A DNA stretch of 64,000 nt from the NCBI GenBank assembly GCA_947630285.1, contig CANRHD010000005.1, positions 1 to 64,000 of the forward strand. Reading direction: 5' to 3'. Origin of the DNA: an uncultured Clostridia bacterium. Its GTDB lineage: Bacteria; Bacillota; Clostridia; Oscillospirales; Acutalibacteraceae. A program made the translations under genes and the position numbers. This document shows, one piece after another, positions 7,848-16,133 of the stretch; the stretch's first letter is position 1, and every line of letters begins with the position of its first letter. The notes beneath the pieces are model-generated. The model saw only the letters and a list, made by a program, of their open reading frames with translations, had not been told where the DNA came from and did not search any database.

Positions 7848-8443
7848 CACGCATAAAGGTGTTTGCTGAAATAGCGATCACCTCGATCCGGCAGGATGAT
7901 AACAATATTGCCTGTCCCTCCGTCATCAATCAATTTTTTTGCGGCAGCCAGTGATGCGCCGGAAGAGGAACCGGCGAAAATCCCTTCTTTGGCTGCGAGT
8001 TCTCTTGCCCCTTCAAATGCTTCTTCATCGTTTATTTTTATGACCACATCCACAAGGGACATATCCATGGTAGCGGCAATGAAGTCATTCCCGATTCCCT
8101 CGATATTGTAATCACTATGTTCTCCGCCACCCATCGTTGAGCCAATCGGATCGGCAAGGATTCCTTTGATATTCGGGTTCTGTTCTTTCAGGTACCGCAT
8201 AACACCGGAATATGTACCGCCGCTGCCTGCTCCTGCTACCAAATAATCAATATTTCCATCCATATCCGAATAAATCTCCGGTCCGGTCGTTTCATAATGG
8301 GCGAGCGGATTGCTCGGATTTTCAAATTGTTTCAGAGAAACTGCGCCTGGGATCAATTCACGCAGTTCCTCTGCTTTTTTTGCCGCACCGAGCATTCCGT
8401 CTGCTCTCGGAGTATTGATAATCTGCGCACCGTGGGGCAGCCA
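7847..8443 (-). pseudogene. cysK: Cysteine synthase, 3' half only
   Basis: C-terminal half of an O-acetylserine sulfhydrylase / beta-synthase type PLP enzyme: the phosphate-binding loop GAGSGGTYSG, EGIGNDF, and SSGASLAAA near the cofactor. In-frame family sequence (GAQIINTPRADGM) continues upstream of the first Met and stops at about 8440 against a mobile element. The N-terminal half with the PLP lysine is absent from the window. The remaining 180-200 residues cannot be active alone. Confidence 0.88.
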
Positions 8444-9563
8444 CTACCACCGTTTGAGCGGCTATCTCTACTGTGCCGACTGCGGCAGACGAATGACCTT
8501 GGAAACCCACCGCAAGAAGAAGGACGGCTCTATCGAGTATTCCTTCCGCTGCGGCGGGTATGCAAGCCGAGTGGATTCCTGCACGGCGCACGGTATCGGC
8601 GCAAAAGCCGTGGAAACGATACTGCTGTCCACTGTCCAGAGGGTTTCAAGGCTTGTGATGAAAGACGAAAAGGCGTTTGCTGGGGAACTTCAAAGGCTGT
8701 GGCTTGAAAAACAGGTAGGGAAACCGCAACAGTCAGAGGGCGAATTGAAGCGAATGAAGAAGCGATACGATGAGCTTTCCGAGCTTGTGCGGGGCTTGTA
8801 TGAAAATTTCCTGTCCGGCTTACTCCCCGAAAGGCAGTACAAACAGCTTATGAAGCAGTACGATGACGAGCAGGATGAGCTTGAAGCCAAGATTGAAAAA
8901 CTCCAAGCGGAGGTGGCAGACAGCAAGGAAAAGCCCCTTGACATCGAGCATTTCATCTCTCTGATACGCAAATTCAAGTCTCCCGACGAGGTAAGCGATA
9001 CGATGTTCCGTGAGCTTGTGGACAGAATCATTGTCCATGAGGCGCAGGGCGTGGGCAATGCCCGTACACAGCAGGTTGACATCTATTTCAACTATGTCGG
9101 GCAGGTCAATATCGCATACAGCGAGGAAGAGCTTGCCGAGATAAAGGCGCAGGAGGAGCAGCTTGCGGCGGAGAAGCTGGCACGGCAGAGGGAAAAGGAA
9201 AAAGCCAGACGGGAACGGCGCAAGGCGAAGAAAATCGCTGAAAACGGCGGCGAAATCATTGTCAAAAAGGTCTGCCCTCACTGCGGGAAAGAGTTTATCC
9301 CGACAAGCAACCGTCAGATATTCTGCTCCAAGGAGTGTAATTATCAGGCAAGACGGGCGGGGAAGAAAGCGGAACGGGAGGCCGAGCGTGGCGATCACTA
9401 CTATCGCAAGCGTGTATGCGAGGTCTGCGGCAAAATGTTCTGGCCGAACAGCAGCGGTCAGACCCTTTGCTCCGAGGAATGCCGCAAGAAACATCATAAC
9501 GAGTACAGTCTCGAATGGTGGCACAGGAAACAGGACGAAAAAGAGCTTCGGGAGGTGGTATGA
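8443..9563 (+). pseudogene. Large serine recombinase (TnpX-like), N-terminus missing
   Basis: C-terminal part of a Tn4451 TnpX-type large serine recombinase. Visible are the zinc ribbon (YLYCADCGRRM plus a second Cys pair), a long coiled-coil (about 8720-8960), the DUF4368-like segment FISLIRKFKSPDEV and two extra C-terminal Cys finger motifs (CPHCGKEF, CEVCGKMF). The catalytic resolvase domain and most of the recombinase domain are missing. The open frame extends back to 8310 only by reading through the antisense of cysK. The gene is joined directly to the cysK fragment, so both are 5'-truncated at the same point. Confidence 0.85.
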
Positions 9564-9564
9564 T

Positions 9565-9622
9565 TTGCTCTTTAGTCAGCTAAAGCAAGAGGGCAAGAAG
9601 TTTTAGTGTCTCATCGTAGAGG
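9565..9622. repeat. Left copy of a 60-bp inverted repeat
   Basis: Matches the reverse complement of 15725-15784 at most positions, including 29 identical bases (9582-9610 against 15739-15767). It lies just after the recombinase remnant. Confidence 0.85.
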
Positions 9623-9649
9623 TCAAGAATCACAAAGGAGAGGAACGCT

Positions 9650-10033
9650 ATGGAAATCAATTACAAGAAATCAATCATTCATCAGGTAGTGGAGGGAGTG
9701 GATATGGAAACGGAGGTTTTGCTGCCGGACTTCGGTGACTGGCAGGAGCAACGCCCTATCGGGCTGTTGGGGCAACGGCATCTGCGGTATATCAAGGATT
9801 ACCGCAAGCCGCTGTATATGGAGCTTCTGACAAGCGGCAGGCTCAACGCCTACCTTGCCGAACTGAACGAGGAAGTGGAGGATATGCTTTCCCGGCTGGT
9901 AAAGCAGCTTGCCGAAAAAGAGGGCGTGACCGAAGCACTCAAGGCCGAGGACGGTATGAAATGGACGCAGGCTATGAATAATATCCGCAACCGTGCCGAG
10001 GAAGTGGTTTACAGCGATTTGATTTACAATTAG
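9650..10033 (+). CDS. tnpV: Transposon-encoded protein TnpV
   Basis: 127 residues with the TnpV family pattern (LPDFGDWQEQRPIGLLGQRHLRYIKDYRK, then YMELLTSGRLNAYLAELNEE). TnpV accompanies Tn4451-type elements; its function is unknown. GGAGAGGAACGCT precedes the ATG. It follows the recombinase as in related elements. Confidence 0.85.
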   Translation: MEINYKKSIIHQVVEGVDMETEVLLPDFGDWQEQRPIGLLGQRHLRYIKDYRKPLYMELLTSGRLNAYLAELNEEVEDMLSRLVKQLAEKEGVTEALKAEDGMKWTQAMNNIRNRAEEVVYSDLIYN

Positions 10034-10054
10034 ACCGCTATATCACAGGGAAAG

Positions 10055-10086
10055 GTCGCTGTCAGCAGACGGCGGCTTTTCTTTTT
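10055..10086 (+). terminator. Terminator after tnpV
   Basis: GTCGCTGTC/GACGGCGGC stem with tetraloop AGCA and a T-tail. A near copy lies at 11394-11425. Confidence 0.75.
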
Positions 10087-10121
10087 GGAGTCCGCAATAT
10101 GAAAAATTTTTCTTTTCCCTC

Positions 10122-10190
10122 TTGACAAAGTTTTATGATTATCGTAAAATATATTACGAGATACAGAAATCTCATAATGATTATCGCAAA
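10122..10190 (+). promoter_or_regulatory. Promoter and operator of the DUF2975/HTH operon
   Basis: TTGACA (10122-10127), 17-nt spacer, TAAAAT (10145-10150). ATGATTATCG is repeated at 10135-10144 and 10177-10186; TCGTAA/TTACGA is a perfect dyad over the -10; a further dyad (GAGAT/ATCTC) follows. The arrangement suits autorepression by the HTH protein encoded downstream. Confidence 0.65.
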
Positions 10191-10202
10191 GGAGGAATAC
10201 GG

Positions 10203-10676
10203 ATGGAGTGTAATGATTTTGGCGCTCCCAAAGTGAAAAGAGGACTTATTAAAAAGTCGATGATCGGGTTAAGCATACTGAGCATAGCCGCCGTTGTGAT
10301 TGCAGTCATCTTCTTGCCATTTTTGGTTGACTACTATCAGGACTTAACAAACAGGGTACTCGGATACACCTATGTTATCTTTATGTGGATAACAAGTGTG
10401 CCGTTTATCGTTATGCTGGTATACTTCCTGCTCATTAGTCTTTCGCTCAATCGGGAAAAGGTATTTGCAGACAAGGTATTGCGCTATATCGGTGGCATAC
10501 AAATCTGTCTGCTGATAGAAATAGCTCTGTATCTCTATGGAGTAATCTGGTACAGGTTTGTCTTGACAATGGTAATTCTGCTTGGCGTCGTAATCTTGCT
10601 TGTGCTTGCAACTCTATTTAAAGAAGTTGTCAAGGATGGGAAAGAATACTACACCGACAGCAGTCTTTCCGTTTAG
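10203..10676 (+). CDS. DUF2975 membrane protein
   Basis: 157 residues with four hydrophobic segments (about residues 20-42, 56-80, 95-115, 120-145) typical of DUF2975 (YoaS-like). The start is fixed by AAAGGAGG 7 nt before ATG; the open frame extends upstream into the promoter. It is paired with the small HTH gene 15 nt downstream, the usual arrangement in Firmicutes. The role of the family is not known. Confidence 0.8.
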   Translation: MECNDFGAPKVKRGLIKKSMIGLSILSIAAVVIAVIFLPFLVDYYQDLTNRVLGYTYVIFMWITSVPFIVMLVYFLLISLSLNREKVFADKVLRYIGGIQICLLIEIALYLYGVIWYRFVLTMVILLGVVILLVLATLFKEVVKDGKEYYTDSSLSV

Positions 10677-10691
10677 GAAAAGGAGGCTGCG

Positions 10692-10910
10692 ATGATAGAA
10701 GTAGAATTGGATTTGATGATGGTAAGACGAAAAATGACATTGACCGAACTGTCGGAAAAAGTCGGGATTTCAATGACAAATTTGTCCTTGCTTAAAACAG
10801 GAAAAGCCCGCTCCATTCGGTTTTCAACTTTGGACGCAATATGCGATGCTTTGGATTGCGAGGCGGGAGACATAATCAAATATGTTAGAAAGAAGGAAAA
10901 CAAACAATGA
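10692..10910 (+). CDS. Small Xre/Cro-type HTH regulator (YozG-like)
   Basis: 72 residues, nearly all one helix-turn-helix (MTLTELSEKVGISMTNLSLLK), of the group that partners DUF2975 proteins. AAAAGGAGG lies upstream. It overlaps the next gene by 4 nt. It probably represses the operon through the repeats at 10135-10186. Confidence 0.85.
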   Translation: MIEVELDLMMVRRKMTLTELSEKVGISMTNLSLLKTGKARSIRFSTLDAICDALDCEAGDIIKYVRKKENKQ

Positions 10911-11359
10911 GGAAATCAAAAAAGAAAATTTTGACGATTGCAATTATAGTAGCGGTTGTTGTTATCGCTATTCCCGTAGGTTTGTATGTTGCAGGAAACT
11001 ACTATTTCAATGACGCTCATATCTATGAGGAAACTTGGGATTTCAATCTCCCACGAAATATCAAAGAAGAATACAGTGCCAAAACTCCGCAAGATTTCCG
11101 TGGCGAAGGGCTACGCTATACGGTATTCCATTATGAGGCGGACGGCTCAGATTTCATAAAGACTTTTGAATCTGAGAAAAACGAGCAAATAGAGACTGAA
11201 ATTTCCGCTATTCTTGCCGATTTGTCCGTTTCCGAGGAAAACGCCCCTGCTTTTTCGGAAAACTATCTTTGGAAGCACATCGAGAAATATGATGACCATT
11301 TGTATATAGTCTATGTCGCTGCGGACGCCAAGCTCTATTTGGTACAAAATATAATGTAG
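10907..11359 (+). CDS. Membrane-anchored protein of unknown function
   Basis: 150 residues: a basic start, one strong hydrophobic segment (about residues 9-30) and a soluble extracytoplasmic domain rich in acidic and aromatic residues. No family is recognised. Its start overlaps the HTH gene stop, so it is the third gene of the DUF2975 operon and is likely controlled by the same repressor. Confidence 0.65.
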   Translation: MRKSKKKILTIAIIVAVVVIAIPVGLYVAGNYYFNDAHIYEETWDFNLPRNIKEEYSAKTPQDFRGEGLRYTVFHYEADGSDFIKTFESEKNEQIETEISAILADLSVSEENAPAFSENYLWKHIEKYDDHLYIVYVAADAKLYLVQNIM

Positions 11360-11393
11360 TGTGTTGATGGGTCATAGAACGGTTTTAGGAAAG

Positions 11394-11425
11394 GTCGCTG
11401 TCAATAGATGGCGGCTTTTCCTTTT
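11394..11425 (+). terminator. Terminator of the DUF2975 operon
   Basis: Near copy of the 10055 hairpin: GTCGCTGTC/GATGGCGGC with loop AATA and a T-rich tail. The base change in the stem keeps pairing (G-C to G-U). Confidence 0.7.
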
Positions 11426-11524
11426 AGCGGACAAAAAAATTTATGCTGTGGTATCATTGTCAAAAATGAAAAGGTTTTGAGTCTTTGCTATTTGTAAATA
11501 ATCTGTGTTTTTTTCCGAAAGCTC

Positions 11525-11555
11525 TTGACCTTCCCCTTGGGTCAGGGTGTATCCT
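11525..11555 (+). promoter_or_regulatory. MerR-type promoter with 19-bp spacer
   Basis: TTGACC (11525-11530), a 19-bp spacer and TATCCT (11550-11555). TGACC and GGTCA form a dyad between the boxes. An overlong spacer with a dyad in it is the standard target of MerR proteins, and a MerR gene starts 40 nt downstream. Confidence 0.75.
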
Positions 11556-11594
11556 CATGGTGAAATCAGCAAATAGAAAGGAAAGGGATTGTTT

Positions 11595-12926
11595 ATGAAA
11601 ATCAAGGATGTTGAAAAACTTACGGGACTGACATCCAAAAGCATACGTTATTATGAGTCAAAGAATCTGATTGCAGTAGAGCGTAATGAAGAAAACTCTT
11701 ACAGAAATTATACGGATGCGGATGTTACCAGATTGAGATGGATTAAAATGTTCCGTTATTTGGACTTTAGTATTGAAGAAATTGAAAGACTTCTGCCGAT
11801 GGAGGCCAGTGAAATAAGGGATGCGCTGAAACATAAAGCTGACGCATTTTCAGAGCGGGAGAATCTCTGCGAAGATAAGCGGAATCTTTGCCTGCTGCTG
11901 GCTAAGGACTACGAAAATAATGAAGCGGTTGTGGAAGAATATAACGACACCATTGAATTTCTGGAAAGCGATGAGATGAGCGAGTTCAAGGAGCAGGTAG
12001 AGGATTTTGCGGCTCCTAATCTGGTATCCACTATCGCATATACATTGATGTTCATGGCACCTGTCTTTTGGCTGTTTTACAATATCAAGGCGGAAAGAAC
12101 AGACATGTTAATGTTTAATGGGGTTCTTGCAATCATCGGCACAGCTCTTACAACATGGAGTTGGATACATTACGCCAATCAGCACAAGAAAAATAGAGAG
12201 CGGGTAAACAGAAAAACACGCAAGATGGCATGGCTCGTCCCCACTATGATTGCCGGCATTATTCTGACAATAGTTGCGGCGGTCGCGGTTATGTTTATGA
12301 TTTCAAAATGGATACTGCCGGGCGATTATCTGTTTTTTGAACACGGGTCGGTTGTTCAAAAAATTATGACATTGCTTGTACTTATCCCGATTTTTTTGAT
12401 TTGCATATTGATTGTTACAAGAATCAGGAAAAAGCCGTTGGATGATATGGAGGATGTGAATGACCTGCTGTTTATTTGGAACCATCTTGGGAAATGGCGT
12501 GTTGCCGTAATTGTCTTATGGCTGATTGCGCTTTATTGCTGCGTGTTCAATTTTACCGCAGTTACAAAGGACAGAATTATATGTTATTCGCCATGGCAGC
12601 CGATGGGCGTGGAATATGAATATACCGATGTGGATTCTATCAAAACCGGATTCGGAGACAAAAACCTTTCCTTTGCGGAATACAAGAGAAAGGGCAGCTT
12701 TTACTATCAAATTGAAATAAACGGTCAGACCATTACCTTTCATGCGCCAAGTCCCAACGGAGATATAGAGCGATACGAGGAACATACTTATTTGGAATTG
12801 GAGGAATTTGATCAGTCTCTGGTGAAGTTGGGAATACCAAAAGAAGCGGACAAAAAGGGTTGGGAGAACTGTGATTTTGATAAGGAGTATGTAGACAGAT
12901 TTTTAAGAATTATAAAAATGGATTGA
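11595..12926 (+). CDS. Membrane-bound MerR-family regulator
   Basis: N-terminal MerR winged helix (KIKDVEKLTGLTSKSIRYYES, residues 1-70) and dimerisation coiled-coil (to about 135), then about five hydrophobic segments between residues 145 and 320 and an extracytoplasmic C-terminal domain of about 120 residues. The ATG follows AAAGGAAAGGG. Ordinary MerR proteins have small cytoplasmic effector domains, so a membrane form suggests sensing of an envelope or external signal. It probably controls its own promoter at 11525-11555; no other target is evident. It is cargo of the mobilizable element. Confidence 0.82.
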   Translation: MKIKDVEKLTGLTSKSIRYYESKNLIAVERNEENSYRNYTDADVTRLRWIKMFRYLDFSIEEIERLLPMEASEIRDALKHKADAFSERENLCEDKRNLCLLLAKDYENNEAVVEEYNDTIEFLESDEMSEFKEQVEDFAAPNLVSTIAYTLMFMAPVFWLFYNIKAERTDMLMFNGVLAIIGTALTTWSWIHYANQHKKNRERVNRKTRKMAWLVPTMIAGIILTIVAAVAVMFMISKWILPGDYLFFEHGSVVQKIMTLLVLIPIFLICILIVTRIRKKPLDDMEDVNDLLFIWNHLGKWRVAVIVLWLIALYCCVFNFTAVTKDRIICYSPWQPMGVEYEYTDVDSIKTGFGDKNLSFAEYKRKGSFYYQIEINGQTITFHAPSPNGDIERYEEHTYLELEEFDQSLVKLGIPKEADKKGWENCDFDKEYVDRFLRIIKMD

Positions 12927-13001
12927 GTGAGACTGAGGGATGAAGAAGGAAATGCTGAACAGTACAGGTTTATCATTAAAGCAATATCTTTAGGAAGAAT
13001 A

Positions 13002-13032
13002 GCGTCCAAGCCAAAACATGGGCGCTTTTTTC
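13002..13032 (+). terminator. Terminator after the membrane MerR gene
   Basis: GCGTCC/GGGCGC stem (with one G-U) followed by six T. Confidence 0.7.
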
Positions 13033-13083
13033 TTCCCCAAACGCCGCAAATTGGCGTATAACTACAACTGAATACGAATACAT

Positions 13084-13165
13084 AGCCCTTGCTTTCAAAG
13101 GCGGCGAAAACGGAACAAACGCTCCAAAATCGCCCCGAAAATGTACCGAAAGCAAGGGCTTTTTC
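13084..13165 (+). terminator. Long inverted repeat with T-tail
   Basis: Perfect 13-bp arms AGCCCTTGCTTTC (13084-13096) and GAAAGCAAGGGCT (13148-13160), then TTTTTC. Apart from this and the preceding terminator, 12927-13254 holds no gene that I can support. Confidence 0.5.
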
Positions 13166-13254
13166 TGTGCCCGGCAGTAACGGAAAGGAGGCGGTGCCTA
13201 TGCGCCGGTAATGGAACAAGCAGGAAAATCTGTCAAAACGAAAAGGAGGACGAA

Positions 13255-14274
13255 ATGCAAAACGCAAATCAGACAATCAATGCCCGCCTTGAGCTTATCA
13301 GGGCGAGTGAAATCGAGCCGAGGGAAATCGAATGGCTGTGGTATCCGTTCATTCCCTTCGGCAAGGTCACGCTGTTGCAGGGCGACCCCGGCGATGGGAA
13401 AAGCACCTTCATGCTGACCATCGCCGCCCTGCTCACAAAGGGAGAGCCTTTGCCGTTCACGGAAACAGTAAAGCCGCCTGCGCCTGTCAATGTCATTTAC
13501 CAGACCACGGAGGACGATGCAGACGATACCATTGTACCCCGCTTCATCAAGGCAAACGGGGACAGGGAGCGTCTGGTGTTCATCAGTGAGAAAGAAAGCC
13601 CGCTGACCTTTGACGATGGGCGCATCCTCTCCGCTATCCGGGAGACGGGCGCAAGGGTGTTAATCCTTGACCCGCTTTCCTCGTATATCGGGGACTGCCA
13701 GATAAACGCCGCCAACGAAGTCCGCCCACGCTTTAACTGCCTTATCCGCATAGCGAAGGAGACAGGGTGCGCTATCGTTATCATCAATCATCTGAACAAG
13801 ATGTTCGGGACAAAAGCGATCTACCGCACTCTCGGCTCTATCGACATTGTGGGTGCGGTCAGGAGCGCACTTCTCATCGGCAGGAGCAGGGAGAACGAGG
13901 ACGAGCGTATCCTCGTCCAGCAGAAAGCCAACCTCGCCCCCACGGGAAAGGCAATCGTCTTTTCGGTGGGTGAGGATGGCATACGCTTCATCGGGCAGAC
14001 GGAGAAAACGGCGGACGAGTTGCTTGCCACGCTCCCGCAGAAAAGCTCCGGTAGGCCGAACGTGAAAACGGACGCCGCCGTGCGTCTGCTCTCGGAGCTG
14101 CTGTCGGACGGTGAGGAACACGAAGCGTCCGAATGTGAAGCGAAACTGCGTGAAGCGAACATCAGCAACTCCACGGCAAAGAAAGCAAAAGCAATCCTCG
14201 GCGTGGTGTCAACCAAACGCCGGTTCGGTTGGTTTTGGTCTTTGCCGAAGTGCGACGACGAACTGCCTTTCTGA
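13255..14274 (+). CDS. RecA-fold AAA ATPase (RepA/RadA-like) of the element
   Basis: 339 residues. Walker A GDPGDGKST (residues 43-51), a Walker B strand ending VLILDPLSSYIGD, a motif VIINHLNKMFG and a C-terminal winged-helix-like segment (VRLLSELLSDGEEHE onward). This family (RepA-like hexameric helicase / AAA_25) serves plasmid and mobile-element replication. AAAGGAGG lies before the ATG chosen; the longer frame has no support. It lies just upstream of the relaxase, as in other mobilizable elements of this group. Confidence 0.82.
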   Translation: MQNANQTINARLELIRASEIEPREIEWLWYPFIPFGKVTLLQGDPGDGKSTFMLTIAALLTKGEPLPFTETVKPPAPVNVIYQTTEDDADDTIVPRFIKANGDRERLVFISEKESPLTFDDGRILSAIRETGARVLILDPLSSYIGDCQINAANEVRPRFNCLIRIAKETGCAIVIINHLNKMFGTKAIYRTLGSIDIVGAVRSALLIGRSRENEDERILVQQKANLAPTGKAIVFSVGEDGIRFIGQTEKTADELLATLPQKSSGRPNVKTDAAVRLLSELLSDGEEHEASECEAKLREANISNSTAKKAKAILGVVSTKRRFGWFWSLPKCDDELPF

Positions 14275-14359
14275 GCGCCGCCGGGGAACGGCGCACAGAA
14301 AGCAGAGAGGCGGGCGCACTAAGGGAGGTCAAGGGGGGAAAGCCCTTGCCCACGACATC

Positions 14360-14414
14360 TTTCAGCTTGCTGAAAGTGTCATAGTGGGTTACGCACTTTG
14401 AAAAAGTTGCGTAA
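14360..14414 (+). other. Candidate oriT of the mobilizable element
   Basis: Contains palindrome CTTTCAGC-TT-GCTGAAAG (14360-14377), then AAAGTGTCATAGTGGGTTACGCACTTT, and GGTTACGCA/TGCGTAACC arms around 14387-14416. TAGTGGG-TTA (14382-14391) matches the MobV nick sequence of pMV158 (TAGTGTG/TTA) with one difference. It sits directly upstream of the MobV gene, as expected. Confidence 0.65.
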
Positions 14415-14453
14415 CCGTCCCCCGCCCTTTCCGCAGAACTGGAGGTGATGTGA

Positions 14454-15722
14454 TTGGCGGAAGGAAATTTCAGCGTTGTCCGAGTGGATAAAATCACCGC
14501 TTCGGGAGCGCAGAAAGTCGAAAGGCACAACGAGCGCAAAAACGAAAGCTACGGAAATATCAATGTGGATTTGGAGCGTTCGCCCCTCAATATCCACTTC
14601 AAGGACACAGGCGGCCTGACCTACAACGAGCTTTTTCAGAAGCTCATCGACGAGGGCAAAATCTCCACCAGAGGACAGAAAGAGGGAGCGACGATCTTCA
14701 ATGAACTGGTCATTGACGTGAACACAAGGTACTTTGAGGAACGGGGCGGCTATGAGTATGCCAGGACGTTCTATGAAGAAGCCTACCGTTTCGCCTGTGG
14801 GATTTACGGCGAGGAAAATATCGTCTCGGCGGTCATGCACGCCGATGAAATCAACAAGGCGGTATCGGAGCAGATGGGGAAACCCGTCTACCATTACCAC
14901 CTCCATATCGTGGCGATACCCACCGTCCGAAAAGAGATACGCTGGTCGAAACGATGTAAGGACGAAGCATTGAGGGGTACGGTCAAGGAGGTCATCAACC
15001 AAGTCTCCCACTCCAAAAAGTGGAAGAACAACATCCCCGTCCTCGATGAAAACGGGCGGCAGGAAATCAGCAAATACGGCAAGCCTGTGTTCCGCAAGTC
15101 CTATTCCGTCCTGCAAGACCAGCTTTTTGAGCATATGACGGCGGCGGGCTTTACGGGCTTTGAGCGTGGCGAATTGGGAAGTACGGCGGAGCATTTGGAA
15201 GGTCTGGACTTCCAGATTGAGAAAGACAAGGAACGCCTTGCTCAAACCGAGCAGAAAGTCAATGAAGCGAAAAAGGAGCTTGCGGAGATAAGGGGCGAGG
15301 TAAAAACAAAGCAAAAAGTAGCGGCAACCTACGGCGAGATAGACGCTCTCGGCAGCAAGGGCATTACAGGCAAGTACACTGTTACCAAACAGGAGCTTGA
15401 CAGTCTGAAAGCCCTTGCGAAAGAGGGCGTTTCTTCACGCTCGGAGATCCACGACCTGAAGCGGAGCGTAAGCTACTACCAGAGACAGGCGATGGATTTA
15501 AGCTCCCGCCTGTCGAATGTCAGGGAGCGATTGAAAGAGGTCACGGAGAAGTATGAGAAGCTGGTGGAGGTAACGAAGCCTTATCTCATGGCTCTGCAAC
15601 GCTTCCCCGACAAGGTGAAGGAGTTCTTTGACAGGCTGTTCCCGCCGAGGGAACGGGCCGAAGAAAGAGAAGCTCCGAAGCCGGCACGAAAACCGAAAAC
15701 GAGAGACGACTGGGCAAGGTAA
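14454..15722 (+). CDS. MobV-family relaxase (Pre/Mob)
   Basis: 422 residues that nick oriT and lead single-strand transfer. HNER at residues 25-28 matches the pMV158 MobM motif whose His22 is the nucleophile, and HYHLHIVAIPTV near residue 145 holds the metal-binding HxH. A long coiled-coil (about residues 250-400) and a basic tail follow. The start is TTG after GGAGGTGATG. The gene is intact, so the element may still be mobilizable in trans. Confidence 0.9.
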   Translation: MAEGNFSVVRVDKITASGAQKVERHNERKNESYGNINVDLERSPLNIHFKDTGGLTYNELFQKLIDEGKISTRGQKEGATIFNELVIDVNTRYFEERGGYEYARTFYEEAYRFACGIYGEENIVSAVMHADEINKAVSEQMGKPVYHYHLHIVAIPTVRKEIRWSKRCKDEALRGTVKEVINQVSHSKKWKNNIPVLDENGRQEISKYGKPVFRKSYSVLQDQLFEHMTAAGFTGFERGELGSTAEHLEGLDFQIEKDKERLAQTEQKVNEAKKELAEIRGEVKTKQKVAATYGEIDALGSKGITGKYTVTKQELDSLKALAKEGVSSRSEIHDLKRSVSYYQRQAMDLSSRLSNVRERLKEVTEKYEKLVEVTKPYLMALQRFPDKVKEFFDRLFPPRERAEEREAPKPARKPKTRDDWAR

Positions 15723-15724
15723 GC

Positions 15725-15784
15725 GTCCCCTTCGATGGGACACTAAAACTTCTTGCCCTCTTGCTTTTGCTGGGTAAAGCGCAA
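15725..15784. repeat. Right copy of the 60-bp inverted repeat
   Basis: Inverted copy of 9565-9622, 29 bp identical (15739-15767). Together the copies bracket tnpV through the relaxase. Confidence 0.85.
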
Positions 15785-15875
15785 CTCCCGGACTTCTTTT
15801 TCGGGAGGTAAAAGGCGGCTTTGACGTTTGGGGATTTCATTTAGAACCCGGACAGAGAAGCCGCCTTTTCCTTTT
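15785..15875 (+). terminator. Terminator after the relaxase
   Basis: CTCCCG/CGGGAG hairpin (15785-15807), then AAAAGGCGGCTT (15810-15821) pairing with AAGCCGCCTTTT (15858-15869) and a T-rich tail. Confidence 0.6.
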
Positions 15876-15911
15876 TCAGACAGTAAAATCAGGATTGGAG
15901 GGAAACAACGA

Positions 15912-16100
15912 TTGGAAAACACGAATACGAGCTATGAATTACGGATTGGGAAAACAACCTTTATCGTCTGCGTCAAACAGGCTGAAACAGCGAAAAAACC
16001 GCTTGAAACGGCACTTTTTGACCTCTGCAAGCGGGAGGTATTGGGCGGCATTTCCACCGCCCCAAAATTAAATTTAGAAAATCTCGCAAAAACCTCTTGA
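15912..16100 (+). CDS. tnpW: Transposon-encoded protein TnpW
   Basis: 62 residues starting MENTNTSYELRIGKTTFIV, the TnpW family signature. The TTG start is chosen from GGAGGG about 9 nt upstream; the open frame before it lacks similarity. TnpW normally lies just upstream of the TnpX-like recombinase; here the recombinase N-terminus that should follow is missing. Function unknown. Confidence 0.75.
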   Translation: MENTNTSYELRIGKTTFIVCVKQAETAKKPLETALFDLCKREVLGGISTAPKLNLENLAKTS

Positions 16101-16133
16101 CAAATCGTTCCCCGAAGGAAGCGGCTTTCCCTT

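Noticed and set aside
8310..8442. N-terminal extension of the recombinase frame
   Set aside because: It is the antisense of cysK read in an open frame; recombinase similarity begins only near 8443.
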